From: Candidatus Zixiibacteriota bacterium
GTDB lineage: Bacteria > Zixibacteria > MSB-5A5 > GN15 > PGXB01
Reading direction: 5' to 3'
DNA length: 23,226 nt
NCBI GenBank assembly: GCA_900498245.1
Contig: LS998015.1
Coordinates: 2,845,482-2,868,707, forward strand
A program made the position numbers and the translations under genes. Positions within the stretch are counted from its first letter, which is position 1. Every line of letters starts with the position of its first letter. Positions 7,955-16,841 of the stretch are shown here, piece after piece. The notes beneath the pieces are model-generated. The model saw only the letters and a program-made list of their open reading frames with translations. It ran no database searches and was not told the origin of the DNA.

Positions 7955-9106
7955 TTATTTTAATTCTTCGAACATCCGGGCGGCGTAGCGGTCGGTCATG
8001 CCGGCGATGAAATCGGAGATGATCAGTTCCACCGGCTCTTTATCAAGGCGCAATTTGAATTTGCCGTGAAGTCTCATCGGGTCGCGACGATATTTTTCAA
8101 ACAACGTCTCGATTATCAGGCGCGCTTCCTCCGACATGGCCCGGACCCTCGGATGCTGATACATATTTTCATACAAAAATCCTTTGAGAGCCACAATATC
8201 TCCCTGCATCTTATTCGAAAAAGAAACCAAGCGGGATGGTGCCTGACGGACATCATCGAGCGATGTTATGTCATTGGAAATCAGATTATCGAAAGTTTTA
8301 TTTATCAGATCGGTGACTTGCCAATCAACCAGCAATCGAACCATGACATGCCGCCGCAGTTTCGGATTTAAATCAGAATGACTTCTGTCGCTCGCCTCCA
8401 TGGCCCTTCTCCAGATCGGAACGCCGGCGAGGTCGTCCCAGTTCAGAATTCCGGAAGAAAGGCCGTCATCGACATCATGGCTGTTATAGGCGATGGCGTC
8501 GGCCAGATCGACCAGTGAGGCCTCCAAAGTCGGACGCTCGTCGGGCGGAAACTGCTCCGGCGATATCTGAGGACTGGAAGTCTCATGCTTGACAATCCCC
8601 TCGCGAACTTCGTAAGTCAGATTCAGACCCGGATAATCAGGATAGCGGCGCTCCAATAAGTCAACCACCCGCAGAGATTGACGATTATGATTGAATCCCC
8701 CAAATGGCGCCATCAGGCGGCTCAAAACGCCCTCACCGGAATGGCCGAAGGGGGTATGCCCCAAATCATGCACCAGAGCAATCGCCTCCGCCAGGTCCTC
8801 GTTTAAACCCAGGGTACGGGCCACGGTGCGGCTGATTTGAGCGACTTCAATAGAATGCGTCAAGCGGGTGCGATAGTGATCCCCCTCGTGATTGACAAAT
8901 ACCTGCGTTTTGTATTCCAAGCGGCGGAAGGCGGCTGAATGGATCACCCGGTCGCGGTCGCGCTGAAAGACAGAACGAAACGGGTGCTCGGCCTGAAGAT
9001 ATTGCCGTCCGCGACTCCTGGCGGAAAAGGCCGCATATGGGGCGAGAATTTTCTTTTCAAATTCGCTAATGCGGTTTTTCGGTGTGATGAAATCCATATA
9101 AATCAT
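7955..9106 (-). CDS. dgt: dGTPase-like HD-domain deoxynucleotide triphosphohydrolase
   Basis: This 383-residue HD-domain protein hydrolyses dNTPs (typically dGTP) to the nucleoside and triphosphate. The metal site is visible: H84 (RLTHSIEV), H113-D114 (HDLGHTPFGHSGE) and D203 (DLADAIAY). The start FRSVFQRDRDRVIHSAAFRRLEYKTQVF is typical of the dGTPase-like family. The open frame could reach back to 9250, but that part lies inside the preceding gene and looks random; the ATG at 9106 sits in a TGATG overlap with that gene's stop, so I choose it. Another ATG at 9097 is possible. It is the last gene of the six-gene operon and may help control nucleotide pools; why it travels with outer-membrane genes is unclear. 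Confidence 0.9.
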   Translation of the reverse strand: MIYMDFITPKNRISEFEKKILAPYAAFSARSRGRQYLQAEHPFRSVFQRDRDRVIHSAAFRRLEYKTQVFVNHEGDHYRTRLTHSIEVAQISRTVARTLGLNEDLAEAIALVHDLGHTPFGHSGEGVLSRLMAPFGGFNHNRQSLRVVDLLERRYPDYPGLNLTYEVREGIVKHETSSPQISPEQFPPDERPTLEASLVDLADAIAYNSHDVDDGLSSGILNWDDLAGVPIWRRAMEASDRSHSDLNPKLRRHVMVRLLVDWQVTDLINKTFDNLISNDITSLDDVRQAPSRLVSFSNKMQGDIVALKGFLYENMYQHPRVRAMSEEARLIIETLFEKYRRDPMRLHGKFKLRLDKEPVELIISDFIAGMTDRYAARMFEELK

Positions 9107-9909
9107 CACTTGCCCGCGGCAAAGCCGATGGCGACATTGTGCGAGAATCCCAGCACCGGGTGGTAGGAGACGGCATAATTTATCATAAATGACGAATAGT
9201 GCATTTCGATTCCGCCGCCATAAGTCAGCGGGTTTCCCCCAATGCCCCAAAAGAGTCCATTATCTCCGGCCAATCTGATAATTTGTCCAATGGCCAGCGA
9301 CGGTTTTTCATACTTTTCAAAAGTGGCCCGCCCCGTCATGGAGAATTTATTCACGCTTTCAATTTCCGTATAGAGACCGACAGTCGGCTGTTCCGCGGCG
9401 GAGGCGGAGGTCAATTTCGGCTTATTAAGGTTATCAGCGCTGAATCCAAAGCGAACTGATTTCAATTTTGCTCCCCCTCCGATACCGATAGAAGTCATAC
9501 TATATTTCCCATAATCATTTCCGAACTCGATATTTTTGGAACCCATAATGATGGCCAGATTAAATTGCCGATATTGTGCTCCCAATATGCCCTTGAATTG
9601 ACTTTCCGTATAATAATCGCTTCGTCCAAATTGGGAGAACCCGATCGCTCCGAATACGAAATGATACCGATAGGCCGCCGCTCCATAGGCTTTATCCAGA
9701 TCCTTCAATTCGAAACGGCGTTGGAAACCCGATTCAATGAGGATCTTCCCGTCATTCAGATTTACCCCAGGGCAGACCAGAAGATCGCTGGCCATCGGTT
9801 TAGAAAACAGGGGCATCCGACTTAATCCGAGGTTCCTTCCGGCTTCAAAATCAAAGGCCCCGGCTTGAGTTCCGGTCAATAAGAATAGTATCAGCAGAAT
9901 TTTCTTCAT
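9106..9909 (-). CDS. Predicted outer-membrane beta-barrel protein, PorV-like
   Basis: The 267-residue product has a signal peptide (MKKILLILFLLTGTQAGA), then GRNLGLSRMPLFSKP and a run of short amphipathic beta strands (YRYHFVFGAIGFSQFGR, SIGIGGGAKLKSVRFGFSADN, GLFWGIGGNPLTYGGGIEMH). It ends in strands FMINYAVSYHPVLGFSHNVAIGF, a pattern seen in PorV/PorQ-type and other UPF0164-like barrels of the FCB group, where the last strands close the barrel. The ATG overlaps the stop of the lamin-tail gene upstream (ATGA), and its stop overlaps the dgt start. It probably sits in the outer membrane and may help display the surface protein encoded just before it. The family assignment is by pattern, not by a full match. 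Confidence 0.65.
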   Translation of the reverse strand: MKKILLILFLLTGTQAGAFDFEAGRNLGLSRMPLFSKPMASDLLVCPGVNLNDGKILIESGFQRRFELKDLDKAYGAAAYRYHFVFGAIGFSQFGRSDYYTESQFKGILGAQYRQFNLAIIMGSKNIEFGNDYGKYSMTSIGIGGGAKLKSVRFGFSADNLNKPKLTSASAAEQPTVGLYTEIESVNKFSMTGRATFEKYEKPSLAIGQIIRLAGDNGLFWGIGGNPLTYGGGIEMHYSSFMINYAVSYHPVLGFSHNVAIGFAAGK

Positions 9910-11546
9910 GGAGCCACCACAATAGTCTGCTTATATTGCTCTCTGCCGAAAACTTCCAGATAGAGAATATATATACCGGGTTTAACCGGGCGCCCGCCAT
10001 CGCTGTTGCCGTCCCAGGTAACGGTTCCTTCAAGAGTCGGCAAATCGTCGGCCATGGTTTTTATTACCCGACCGTCAATATCATAGACTTTCATTGAGAA
10101 ACTCTCTCCCGGAGGCAGAGTATAGGTAATATTAGCAATCCCGTCTCTGGACAAGGAAAAGGGGTTGGGCTCGGTTTTGACATTAATAGCCGCTGCGGTT
10201 GGGGGGTAGAAGACATCGTTGGCGGCACCCGGTGTCCCGCCGACTTCTTTGGATCGTCCCCAGCGGCTGTTTTTATCATCATTATCCCCGCGAGCCCATG
10301 AATAATTATCGCCGAAAGTTGATGAATAGGCATAGCCGTCGGCCAAGTAGCCATAACTATCCAGAAGACGAATCATATCATGATCATTATTCAGAAGCGA
10401 CCAGGAAGATAATTCAAGAACAGGAATTGATGGATCGGGATAATAGGACCGAAATGCCAAACTATCCTTGACAAGAACGACATACCAATTGGTGTCAAGT
10501 ATATAATGTCCCGAGGAAACAGGATGCAGGCTCAACGTATCACCCAACAGCCAACTTCGCAAATCAATCATGCTGTCACTTATATTTTTCAATTCAACCC
10601 ATTCGGTTCCGAGAGGAGCCTGCGGGTCGGCAAGAAATTCCGAAATAACCACCGGCGGGAAATCTCTACCGGGCACGGTCAGACTTCTGACATTGTTGGC
10701 TAACCGGTCATCATCAGGGAGAAGACCCAAAATGGTCGGATAGGTCCCTTCAAGCTCCAGTACGGTTATGAGATTAAAGGTGTCGTTCACGTTCATTGCC
10801 GGTAGGTCGATGATTTCAATCAGATCTGCATTAGTAACAATACCGTCGCGATCCAAATCATAATACAGGTTCAACTGCTTCCCTGATTCGTAACTGAGAC
10901 CTATATCGGCAACTGTAAAGTACAATATAGTATTCCCTGACAACTGCGGTTCGGCCGATATTGAAAGGAAAGATAAATCGGAATTCCCCGGAGTTATGGA
11001 GTTTATCATTCCCGGCGTTCCGCTCCTGGGATCGATGCAGTTGCTGATGGCGGTCGAACCTGGACTGAATCTTTCCCACGAAACCCCGTCGGCCCCGGTC
11101 GTGATCCATTTAAAGGTCGATTTCGTCACACCGCCATATTTGAGAACAACTGTTCCAGAATCATTATTCAGCGCCATACCGATAAACTGATAGATAGGAT
11201 ATGACTCCGAGGCATCATCACCCCAGATCCCGCTGTTGTTCCCCCAGACTGATTCGAAACCGGCGGTCCCGCCCGAAGTGATCAAGCGGCGGCAAACGAC
11301 CATAAAATCATGAGCCCCGAGGGTCGCCCCGGGGAAATTGAACACCGTGTCGGCAAATTGTACCGTGTAAAATGACAGATATTTGGCACTGTCGGAATTG
11401 TTATACAATTCCACCCACTCCAGAGAAACCTGGCCGCCCGGTTCATTAGACAAGACTTCGTTCACTTCAATATCGCCGTACACCTGCGGAGAGAGAATTG
11501 ATATTGCCAATACGACAATGGCGATATAGCCGAGACACTTCACCAT
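9906..11546 (-). CDS. Lamin-tail-domain surface protein with FlgD-like C-terminal tail
   Basis: The 546-residue product has a signal peptide (residues 1-24, ending QVYG). It carries two lamin-tail (LTD) domains: one from IEVNEVLSNEPG through EWVELYNNSD (about 25-135) and one from VVISEFLADPQAP through EWVELKNISDS (about 303-410). Between them lies a beta-rich stretch with an acidic DLDRDGIVTNADL loop. The last 90 residues begin at EPNPFSLS and read ITYTLPPGESFSMKVYD, then WDGNSDGGRPVKPGIYILYL, the FlgD Ig-like/type IX secretion-like tail. Such tails mark proteins exported to the cell surface in FCB bacteria. The ATG at 11546 has a GAAGGAAG binding site and overlaps the upstream stop by 7 bases. 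LTD domains occur in many surface and nuclease-associated proteins; no catalytic domain is present here. Confidence 0.8.
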   Translation of the reverse strand: MVKCLGYIAIVVLAISILSPQVYGDIEVNEVLSNEPGGQVSLEWVELYNNSDSAKYLSFYTVQFADTVFNFPGATLGAHDFMVVCRRLITSGGTAGFESVWGNNSGIWGDDASESYPIYQFIGMALNNDSGTVVLKYGGVTKSTFKWITTGADGVSWERFSPGSTAISNCIDPRSGTPGMINSITPGNSDLSFLSISAEPQLSGNTILYFTVADIGLSYESGKQLNLYYDLDRDGIVTNADLIEIIDLPAMNVNDTFNLITVLELEGTYPTILGLLPDDDRLANNVRSLTVPGRDFPPVVISEFLADPQAPLGTEWVELKNISDSMIDLRSWLLGDTLSLHPVSSGHYILDTNWYVVLVKDSLAFRSYYPDPSIPVLELSSWSLLNNDHDMIRLLDSYGYLADGYAYSSTFGDNYSWARGDNDDKNSRWGRSKEVGGTPGAANDVFYPPTAAAINVKTEPNPFSLSRDGIANITYTLPPGESFSMKVYDIDGRVIKTMADDLPTLEGTVTWDGNSDGGRPVKPGIYILYLEVFGREQYKQTIVVAP

Positions 11547-13183
11547 ATCAGTCTTCCTTCAAGATAAAAGCCGGATTTTCCGGATTCGCTATAGGCGCGG
11601 CCGTAACGATATAAATATTTGGCCGTAACCTCAAGGTTTTTTATGGCGGTGATTATTTCCTGGAGGTATCCATAAAAATAATCGAGTCGTCCCGTGCGCA
11701 TATTTATCTTGGAGAAATTCAGCCAAAGATCGAGTTTGCCGGGCCCGACAGCCGCGGTTCGAATGCGCAGAAAGCAGGCCAAATATTTATTGCGGTTTTG
11801 GTCAAATAGATATCCCAGATAACTTCGCAGCGAAATTTCTCCGATTGTCCTTTTCAACTCGGCCCGAAACTGATGATCCGATATTGTGCCGTCGAACTCA
11901 TTTTGCTCCCGGTACCGATATTCCAGACGGGCCGTGCTCCTGTCCGACAGGGCGAAGTCAAAACCGTTTTGAAAAGCAAGAAAGCGCTGAAAACGATTCG
12001 GACCGAACGCCGAAAAACTGAAATGATACTTCATATTTTCGGCTATAGACGTAAGTCCTCGCAGAAGAGCGCCCTCTTGATCCGATCGGCGATCCCGAAA
12101 ATCGAAATCAAGGGTATCGATGCTGACTGTACGATAATATCGCCCCGAACGACCACCGCCGGTAAGATTGATATAATCATCATCATACTTCCAGAAGGAA
12201 CCCTGAAGGGTGGTCGATTGGGAACGATATTCAGTTTCGGCGACAATCGCCCCAATCAATCGCCGGGTCTTTTGTTGCAGTGCAACTTCAACGGCGGAGG
12301 TGACAATCTCGGATCGGAATTGGCCGTAAAAATCAAATTGATGAAAATTAAATTTTTCATGAGTGTGGATATTATCAACATTGGTCTGCAGGACGATTCC
12401 CTCAAGACGAAATTTTCTATATTGTCTCATCATGCTGGCGGCGGCGGTCCGGACTCGAGTAGTGTCATCGCGGTCATAATGAAGCAGCAATTTGACGGCG
12501 TCATTTTTTCGCCGGCTCTCGAGATAAGCGCCGTTAAAGGACCCATAATCGGGGAAGAAAAATGATTTATCGAATGTGGGGAAATTTTTATTCAGAACTC
12601 TTCCCCGATATCCGATGGCAAGCCCGAGGCCACAGCGGGCATTAAAATTCCCGAGGGCCATTCGCCGTATGAGTCCTTCCCAGCTCTTGTATGTCAGCGA
12701 GCGTTGTTTCCATTCCCGATTCCGCTGATTATCTTCGTTGACGCGCGCATCAAACAGAAAGCGGGGAGTAATCCGACCATTAATAAGATAATGATTCCTG
12801 CCCAGGGCTTCTTCGTCAAGGTCCTGATATCTCTTTATTTTCAGGTTGCCCGAAATGGCCGCACCCTTTGAAGTATCTGACGTAAGAAAGGGTTCCTCCT
12901 GCTCCCGCTCCAGTCCCCGGTATCCTCTCAGGCGGCTGTCGGAGAAGTAGCTCAGGTTGGGTATTTCATCCAGGAGATAAAGATCGCTGGAATCTATCCC
13001 TGTTTCAAATATTTCCTGCAGATTCAAATAGGTGGTATAATCGAACTCCCCCTGCATATAGGCGTCGAATAACTCTTCATCGGACGGATAAACATCCAGC
13101 GACAAACTCTGACCCGATGCCGGCCGGCCCGGATTGAAAATGATAGCGACCGCCAGGATGGATATAATTATACTTGCTTTCAA
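11540..13183 (-). CDS. Predicted outer-membrane beta-barrel protein
   Basis: The 547-residue product has a signal peptide (KASIIISILAVAIIFNPG, ending near ASG). A short helical region follows (about 30-80: LFDAYMQGEFDYTTYLN, DLYLLDEIPNLSYF), like the degenerate helix-hairpin-helix leaders of some FCB barrel proteins. The remaining 450 residues alternate strongly as beta strands (HYLINGRITPRFLFDARV, FNARCGLGLAIGYRGRVL, SEIVTSAVEVALQQKTRRL, KLDLWLNFSKINM), and the final strand ends in Trp, as outer-membrane barrels often do. The start is TTG at 13183, in a 4-base overlap (TTGA) with the sigma-54 regulator's stop, so coupled translation is likely. Function unknown: transport, assembly or DNA uptake cannot be told apart from sequence alone. 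Confidence 0.65.
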   Translation of the reverse strand: MKASIIISILAVAIIFNPGRPASGQSLSLDVYPSDEELFDAYMQGEFDYTTYLNLQEIFETGIDSSDLYLLDEIPNLSYFSDSRLRGYRGLEREQEEPFLTSDTSKGAAISGNLKIKRYQDLDEEALGRNHYLINGRITPRFLFDARVNEDNQRNREWKQRSLTYKSWEGLIRRMALGNFNARCGLGLAIGYRGRVLNKNFPTFDKSFFFPDYGSFNGAYLESRRKNDAVKLLLHYDRDDTTRVRTAAASMMRQYRKFRLEGIVLQTNVDNIHTHEKFNFHQFDFYGQFRSEIVTSAVEVALQQKTRRLIGAIVAETEYRSQSTTLQGSFWKYDDDYINLTGGGRSGRYYRTVSIDTLDFDFRDRRSDQEGALLRGLTSIAENMKYHFSFSAFGPNRFQRFLAFQNGFDFALSDRSTARLEYRYREQNEFDGTISDHQFRAELKRTIGEISLRSYLGYLFDQNRNKYLACFLRIRTAAVGPGKLDLWLNFSKINMRTGRLDYFYGYLQEIITAIKNLEVTAKYLYRYGRAYSESGKSGFYLEGRLIW

Positions 13184-14619
13184 CTCAGATTATATCTTTT
13201 AAGTTTACGGTACAGAGTCCTCTCCCCGATCCCCAGTTTGCGAGCCGCCGTTTTGCGATTCCCGCCCGATTCGCGCAGGACATTCGCGATCAATTCCTTT
13301 TCCATCCCCTGCATGGAGCCGCTGTCCGCCACTGAAGAGGATGGTGCAGGTCCGGTTGAGTTTATCTCATGATTGGAAGGCAAATTGGCGGTTATCAAAT
13401 CACGCAGAAGGCGAATTTCTGTCCCCAGGGATAATAAAGCCCGATAGATTAACTCGTGTCCGGCATCCTCAGGGGTGTGTCCGGTTACGACCGGCAGATG
13501 TTTTTGAGAGAAACCTTGTTCGGTGATAAACTGCTCGACATCAGCTATAGAAATCTCCTCCCCGGGATGAAGCGCACCCATGCGGGCGACAAAATTTCGC
13601 AATTGCCTTACATTTCCGGGCCAATCATAACGCAGGAGCATATCAATGGCCCCTTCGGAAAAACCTTTCAATTTCTCTTTGGCCGCGAAGTGGCACAGAA
13701 GCGGAAGGATATCTCCAGAACGTTCCAAGAGGGGCGGAAGGTTAATTTTGATGACGCCCAGGCGGAAATATAGGTCCTCACGGAAGGTCCCCTCCCGAAT
13801 CGCTTCATTCAAATCGCGATTGGTAGCCGCGATGACCCGGGTATTGGAGCGAACCGCTTTGTCGCTTCCGACCGGATAGAAATAACCGTCCTCCAGAACC
13901 CGCAGCAATTTTACTTGCATATCAGGCTTGGTTTCGACGATTTCGTCCAAAAAGATACTGCCGCCATCGGCCTGAACAAACAGACCTCCCCGTTTGCCGA
14001 CCGATCCGGTGAATGCCCCTTTCTCGTGACCGAACAGTTCCGATTCCAAGACTCCCTCGGCCAGAGCGCCACAATTTACTTCTACAAATCTCTTCTCGGA
14101 GCGGGCGGAGTGCCCGTGGATGGCGCGAGCAACTAGCTCTTTGCCGCTTCCCGACGGCCCAATAATCAGGACACTGATGTCAGTCGGGGCAATTTTCTCG
14201 ATAGTCTCGGCGACGGCTTTTAATTTGTCGGAGCGCCCTACCAAATTGAATTTTTTCAGAAGCGACTTCTGCCTTAAAATCTGTTTTATTTTCCGCTCCA
14301 ATATATCGGTCCCGTCGGCCAAATTGAAGCGGCCGTCAAAGATGGGAGTCTCTTCGGGCATGTGAGAGGAGCGCGATAAAATCTCTATCAACCAGATATC
14401 TGTCAGGGGGGAGCGAAGGCGCAGGCGACGGATAGTCGCCGGAGTGATCCCCGGATAGCCCTCTTCGATAAGAATCAGGTCAATTGTCCTTTCCTTCAGG
14501 GCATTGTACAATTCCGATATTTCAAAAACATATTCCCCGTGCGGCTTTAAGATCCGGTCAAGCTTATTGCCAGCGACAACGGTCTCGGTACGAACCAATA
14601 TGAGAACACTCTGTATCAC
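13180..14619 (-). CDS. Sigma-54-dependent transcriptional activator with degenerate receiver
   Basis: This 479-residue protein has three parts. Residues 1-115 look like a response-regulator receiver, but the phosphoacceptor region reads LILIEEGYPG, with Glu52/53 where Asp is expected and no acidic pair near the start, so it is probably not phosphorylated. Residues 125-365 are the AAA+ domain: Walker A GPSGSGKE (154-161), the sigma-54 contact loop GAFTGS (201-206), Walker B SIFLDE (221-226) and YDWPGNVRQLRN. Residues 440-479 are a Fis-type helix-turn-helix (GGNRKTAARKLGIGERTLYR). It should activate sigma-54 promoters from a distant site. The start is GTG at 14619, overlapping the rnr stop by 4 bases. 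Its targets may include the following surface-protein genes, but I found no clear -24/-12 promoter in the window. Confidence 0.92.
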   Translation of the reverse strand: MIQSVLILVRTETVVAGNKLDRILKPHGEYVFEISELYNALKERTIDLILIEEGYPGITPATIRRLRLRSPLTDIWLIEILSRSSHMPEETPIFDGRFNLADGTDILERKIKQILRQKSLLKKFNLVGRSDKLKAVAETIEKIAPTDISVLIIGPSGSGKELVARAIHGHSARSEKRFVEVNCGALAEGVLESELFGHEKGAFTGSVGKRGGLFVQADGGSIFLDEIVETKPDMQVKLLRVLEDGYFYPVGSDKAVRSNTRVIAATNRDLNEAIREGTFREDLYFRLGVIKINLPPLLERSGDILPLLCHFAAKEKLKGFSEGAIDMLLRYDWPGNVRQLRNFVARMGALHPGEEISIADVEQFITEQGFSQKHLPVVTGHTPEDAGHELIYRALLSLGTEIRLLRDLITANLPSNHEINSTGPAPSSSVADSGSMQGMEKELIANVLRESGGNRKTAARKLGIGERTLYRKLKRYNLS

Positions 14620-16760
14620 TTTTTCCGTTTCTTTTGCTTTGCCGGAATTTCTTTGCCCGTACTCTCGATCAGGAAAAGATTAATTTCATTGCGAATTTTA
14701 TCAACCGATTGAATTCCGACCAGAACCGGATCCCCCAAGCGGAAAGTTCTGCCGGTGCGCCGCCCCACGAGGCGAAAGTGCTTCTCGTCATGCTTATAGT
14801 AGTCGTCGTCCAGGGTCGATAATCTAACCATTCCCTCCGCCCCCGTATCACCCAAACGCACGAAAAATCCAAAGTTGAGAATACCGGAAATCACGCCCTG
14901 ATATTCCTGACCGATTCGTTTGGCCATGTAGGCGACCTGCTTAATCTTGATTGCTTCCCTTTCGGCCGCTTCGGCGGTCCGCTCCGTTTCGGAACAATGT
15001 CGTCCCACATTCACCAGCACCGTTGCCAATTGCTTGTTCAATTTATCCGAGTACCGGCCGTGCTTCAATTTTTTCAGCAAACGGTGGACCATCAAATCGG
15101 GATAGCGCCGTATCGGGGAAGTAAAATGGGTATAATGCGAGAAGGCCAGGCCAAAGTGCCCGATGTTCTGAGGCTGATAAACGGCTTTTTTCATTGAGCG
15201 AAGCATCAATTCATTCAAAAACTCCTCTTCCGGCTTACCTTTGAGGCGTTCCAAAAACCGAGCGAATTGAATCGGCTTCATATTGTCGGAAGCCGGAAAA
15301 TGGTAGCCGAGAGTCGAAACCAGATAGGAGAAGGCCTCGACCTTTTCTTTATCCGGTTTGTCGTGAACCCGGTAGAGAAATTTCTGACCCAACCGAAAGA
15401 CGTGCAGGGCCACGGCCCGATTGGCCGCCAGCATGAATTCCTCAATGAGGCGATGCGATTCCAGGCGAACCCGGTTGCTTATGGACGTTATCTCTCCTTT
15501 TTCGTCAACGGAAATTATTGCCTCGGGGAGATCAAAATCGAGAGAACCTTCGGCCATCCGCCTTTTAAACAGTATTCGCGCCAGTTCGCGCGCCGGCTCC
15601 AATCCGTCGGCCACTTTGCCAATCGCCTCATCAGCCCGCCCGGTATCGAAGAAATTTTGGACCTGTTCATAATTCAGTTTGGCTTTGGAACAAATAATAC
15701 CTTCCACAATTTCATAATCGTTCATTTTGCCGTTGTCATCGAAATTCATTATGGTGGAATAGACCAGCCGCTTGCGATGAGGTTTCAGGGAACATAAATC
15801 ATTGGATAATTTTTCCGGGAGCATCGGGATCACCATTCCGGGGAGATAAATAGAATTACCCCGCTCAAAGGCCTCTTTGTCCAAAATGGTATTTTCCCGG
15901 ACGAAGAAAGAGACATCGGCGATATGAACACCGAGTCGATAGCCGCGCCCGGTCTTTTCCACGGCGATGGCGTCATCATGATCCCTGGCGTCGACAGGAT
16001 CAATAGTATAAATCGATTCGCCGGTGAAATCGCGGCGGCGATTTAGCTCTTCGGGCGTAAAATACTCCGCCGCTTGCATGGCTTCATCGGATACGCGCCG
16101 CGGAAATTCCTCGGGAAGATTGAAACTCTTGATCACCGTCAAAAGATCCGTTCCCGGATCGCCGGGCATGCCGATTTTTTCTACGATTTCGCCATCAGGA
16201 ATGCGATATGGATCATCCCATTGCGTGATCTTCGCAATCACTCGTTCCCCATCGCGGGCTTTTTTTGACAATCCCGGAGCAATATGAATATCCCGATGGA
16301 TTTTTTTATTATCCGGGACGATGAAATCGAAATGTTCTCCCGAACGAAAAATGCCGACAATGTTCCGTTCCGCTCTCTCCAGAACTTTTATAACCTTACC
16401 GTGAATTTCTCCCTCTACCTCCCCACTCACGCGCACCATGACTTTATCGCCGTCAAGAGCGGTCAAAGTGTGTGTCGGTGCAATGACAATCTGCTGACCG
16501 GAATCTGATAGCACGATTCCTGAACCGCCTTTGGATATAGTAATCCGACCGACTACGAGATTCAGTTCTGAAGGCACCCCCAAACGACTTCTTCTTAATT
16601 TTACCAACCGCCCTTCGGCGAGCAATTGCTTGACCGTAGATCGAAACGAAGAGTAATCTTTTTCGGCGATACCCAGTTCCTTCGCCAACTCTTTGAGTTT
16701 GAGGGGCCTGCCAGCCTTATAGGCCAGAAAATCTATAATATATGCAGCGTTAATGTGCAT
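14616..16760 (-). CDS. rnr: Ribonuclease R
   Basis: This 714-residue 3'-to-5' exoribonuclease (RNase II family) degrades structured RNA. The N-terminal winged helix (about 1-60) is followed by cold-shock-type OB domains (about 65-200). The RNB catalytic domain has YTIDPVDARDHDDA (251-264) with metal-binding Asp254, Asp260 and Asp262/263, and FTSPIRRYPDLMVHR further on. The C-terminal S1 domain (about 615-700: EYQGVISGILNFGFFVRL) is followed by a basic tail KQKKRKK. The length is close to normal for RNase R. The ATG at 16760 has no ribosome binding site, and a TATAAT lies only 6 bases ahead, so the message may be leaderless. It heads the six-gene overlapping operon. Confidence 0.95.
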   Translation of the reverse strand: MHINAAYIIDFLAYKAGRPLKLKELAKELGIAEKDYSSFRSTVKQLLAEGRLVKLRRSRLGVPSELNLVVGRITISKGGSGIVLSDSGQQIVIAPTHTLTALDGDKVMVRVSGEVEGEIHGKVIKVLERAERNIVGIFRSGEHFDFIVPDNKKIHRDIHIAPGLSKKARDGERVIAKITQWDDPYRIPDGEIVEKIGMPGDPGTDLLTVIKSFNLPEEFPRRVSDEAMQAAEYFTPEELNRRRDFTGESIYTIDPVDARDHDDAIAVEKTGRGYRLGVHIADVSFFVRENTILDKEAFERGNSIYLPGMVIPMLPEKLSNDLCSLKPHRKRLVYSTIMNFDDNGKMNDYEIVEGIICSKAKLNYEQVQNFFDTGRADEAIGKVADGLEPARELARILFKRRMAEGSLDFDLPEAIISVDEKGEITSISNRVRLESHRLIEEFMLAANRAVALHVFRLGQKFLYRVHDKPDKEKVEAFSYLVSTLGYHFPASDNMKPIQFARFLERLKGKPEEEFLNELMLRSMKKAVYQPQNIGHFGLAFSHYTHFTSPIRRYPDLMVHRLLKKLKHGRYSDKLNKQLATVLVNVGRHCSETERTAEAAEREAIKIKQVAYMAKRIGQEYQGVISGILNFGFFVRLGDTGAEGMVRLSTLDDDYYKHDEKHFRLVGRRTGRTFRLGDPVLVGIQSVDKIRNEINLFLIESTGKEIPAKQKKRKK

Positions 16761-16766
16761 TCTATC

Positions 16767-16798
16767 ATTATATTACGGCAACATTCTTAAAAAATCAA
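16767..16798 (-). promoter_or_regulatory. Candidate promoter of the rnr operon, near-leaderless
   Basis: On the minus strand TTGATT (complement of 16793-16798) is followed after 17 bases by TAATAT (16770-16775), which overlaps a perfect TATAAT (16767-16772). From either -10 box the transcript would begin within a few bases of the rnr ATG at 16760. The region is AT-rich and lies between an upstream terminator and the gene. Inferred from consensus only. Confidence 0.5.
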
Positions 16799-16805
16799 TA
16801 TCGAA

Positions 16806-16831
16806 ATGGCATATTTCTGCCAAATTGGCAG
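16806..16831. promoter_or_regulatory. Palindromic candidate operator upstream of the rnr operon
   Basis: CTGCCAA-A-TTGGCAG (16817-16831) is a perfect dyad with 7-base arms. A further half-site ATGGCAT lies 6 bases to the left (16806-16812), giving TGGCA-N6-TGCCA next to the dyad. The array sits just upstream of the candidate -35 box, where an activator or a looping repressor would bind. The motif is not one I can tie to a named regulator. It is not followed by a T-run on either strand, so a terminator is unlikely. Confidence 0.45.
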
Positions 16832-16841
16832 GATAATATAC

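Noticed and set aside
9107-9250. N-terminal extension of the dGTPase frame
   Set aside because: It lies inside the preceding barrel gene and its residues match nothing in the family; the TGATG overlap gives a better start.
11873-12565. 230-residue plus-strand frame
   Set aside because: It is the complement of the outer-membrane barrel gene, with no start signal or recognisable domain.
16806-16826. Sigma-54-type promoter (TTGGCAG...TGCC) before rnr
   Set aside because: The GG and GC pairs are 9 bases apart instead of the required 10; the motif is better explained by the palindrome.
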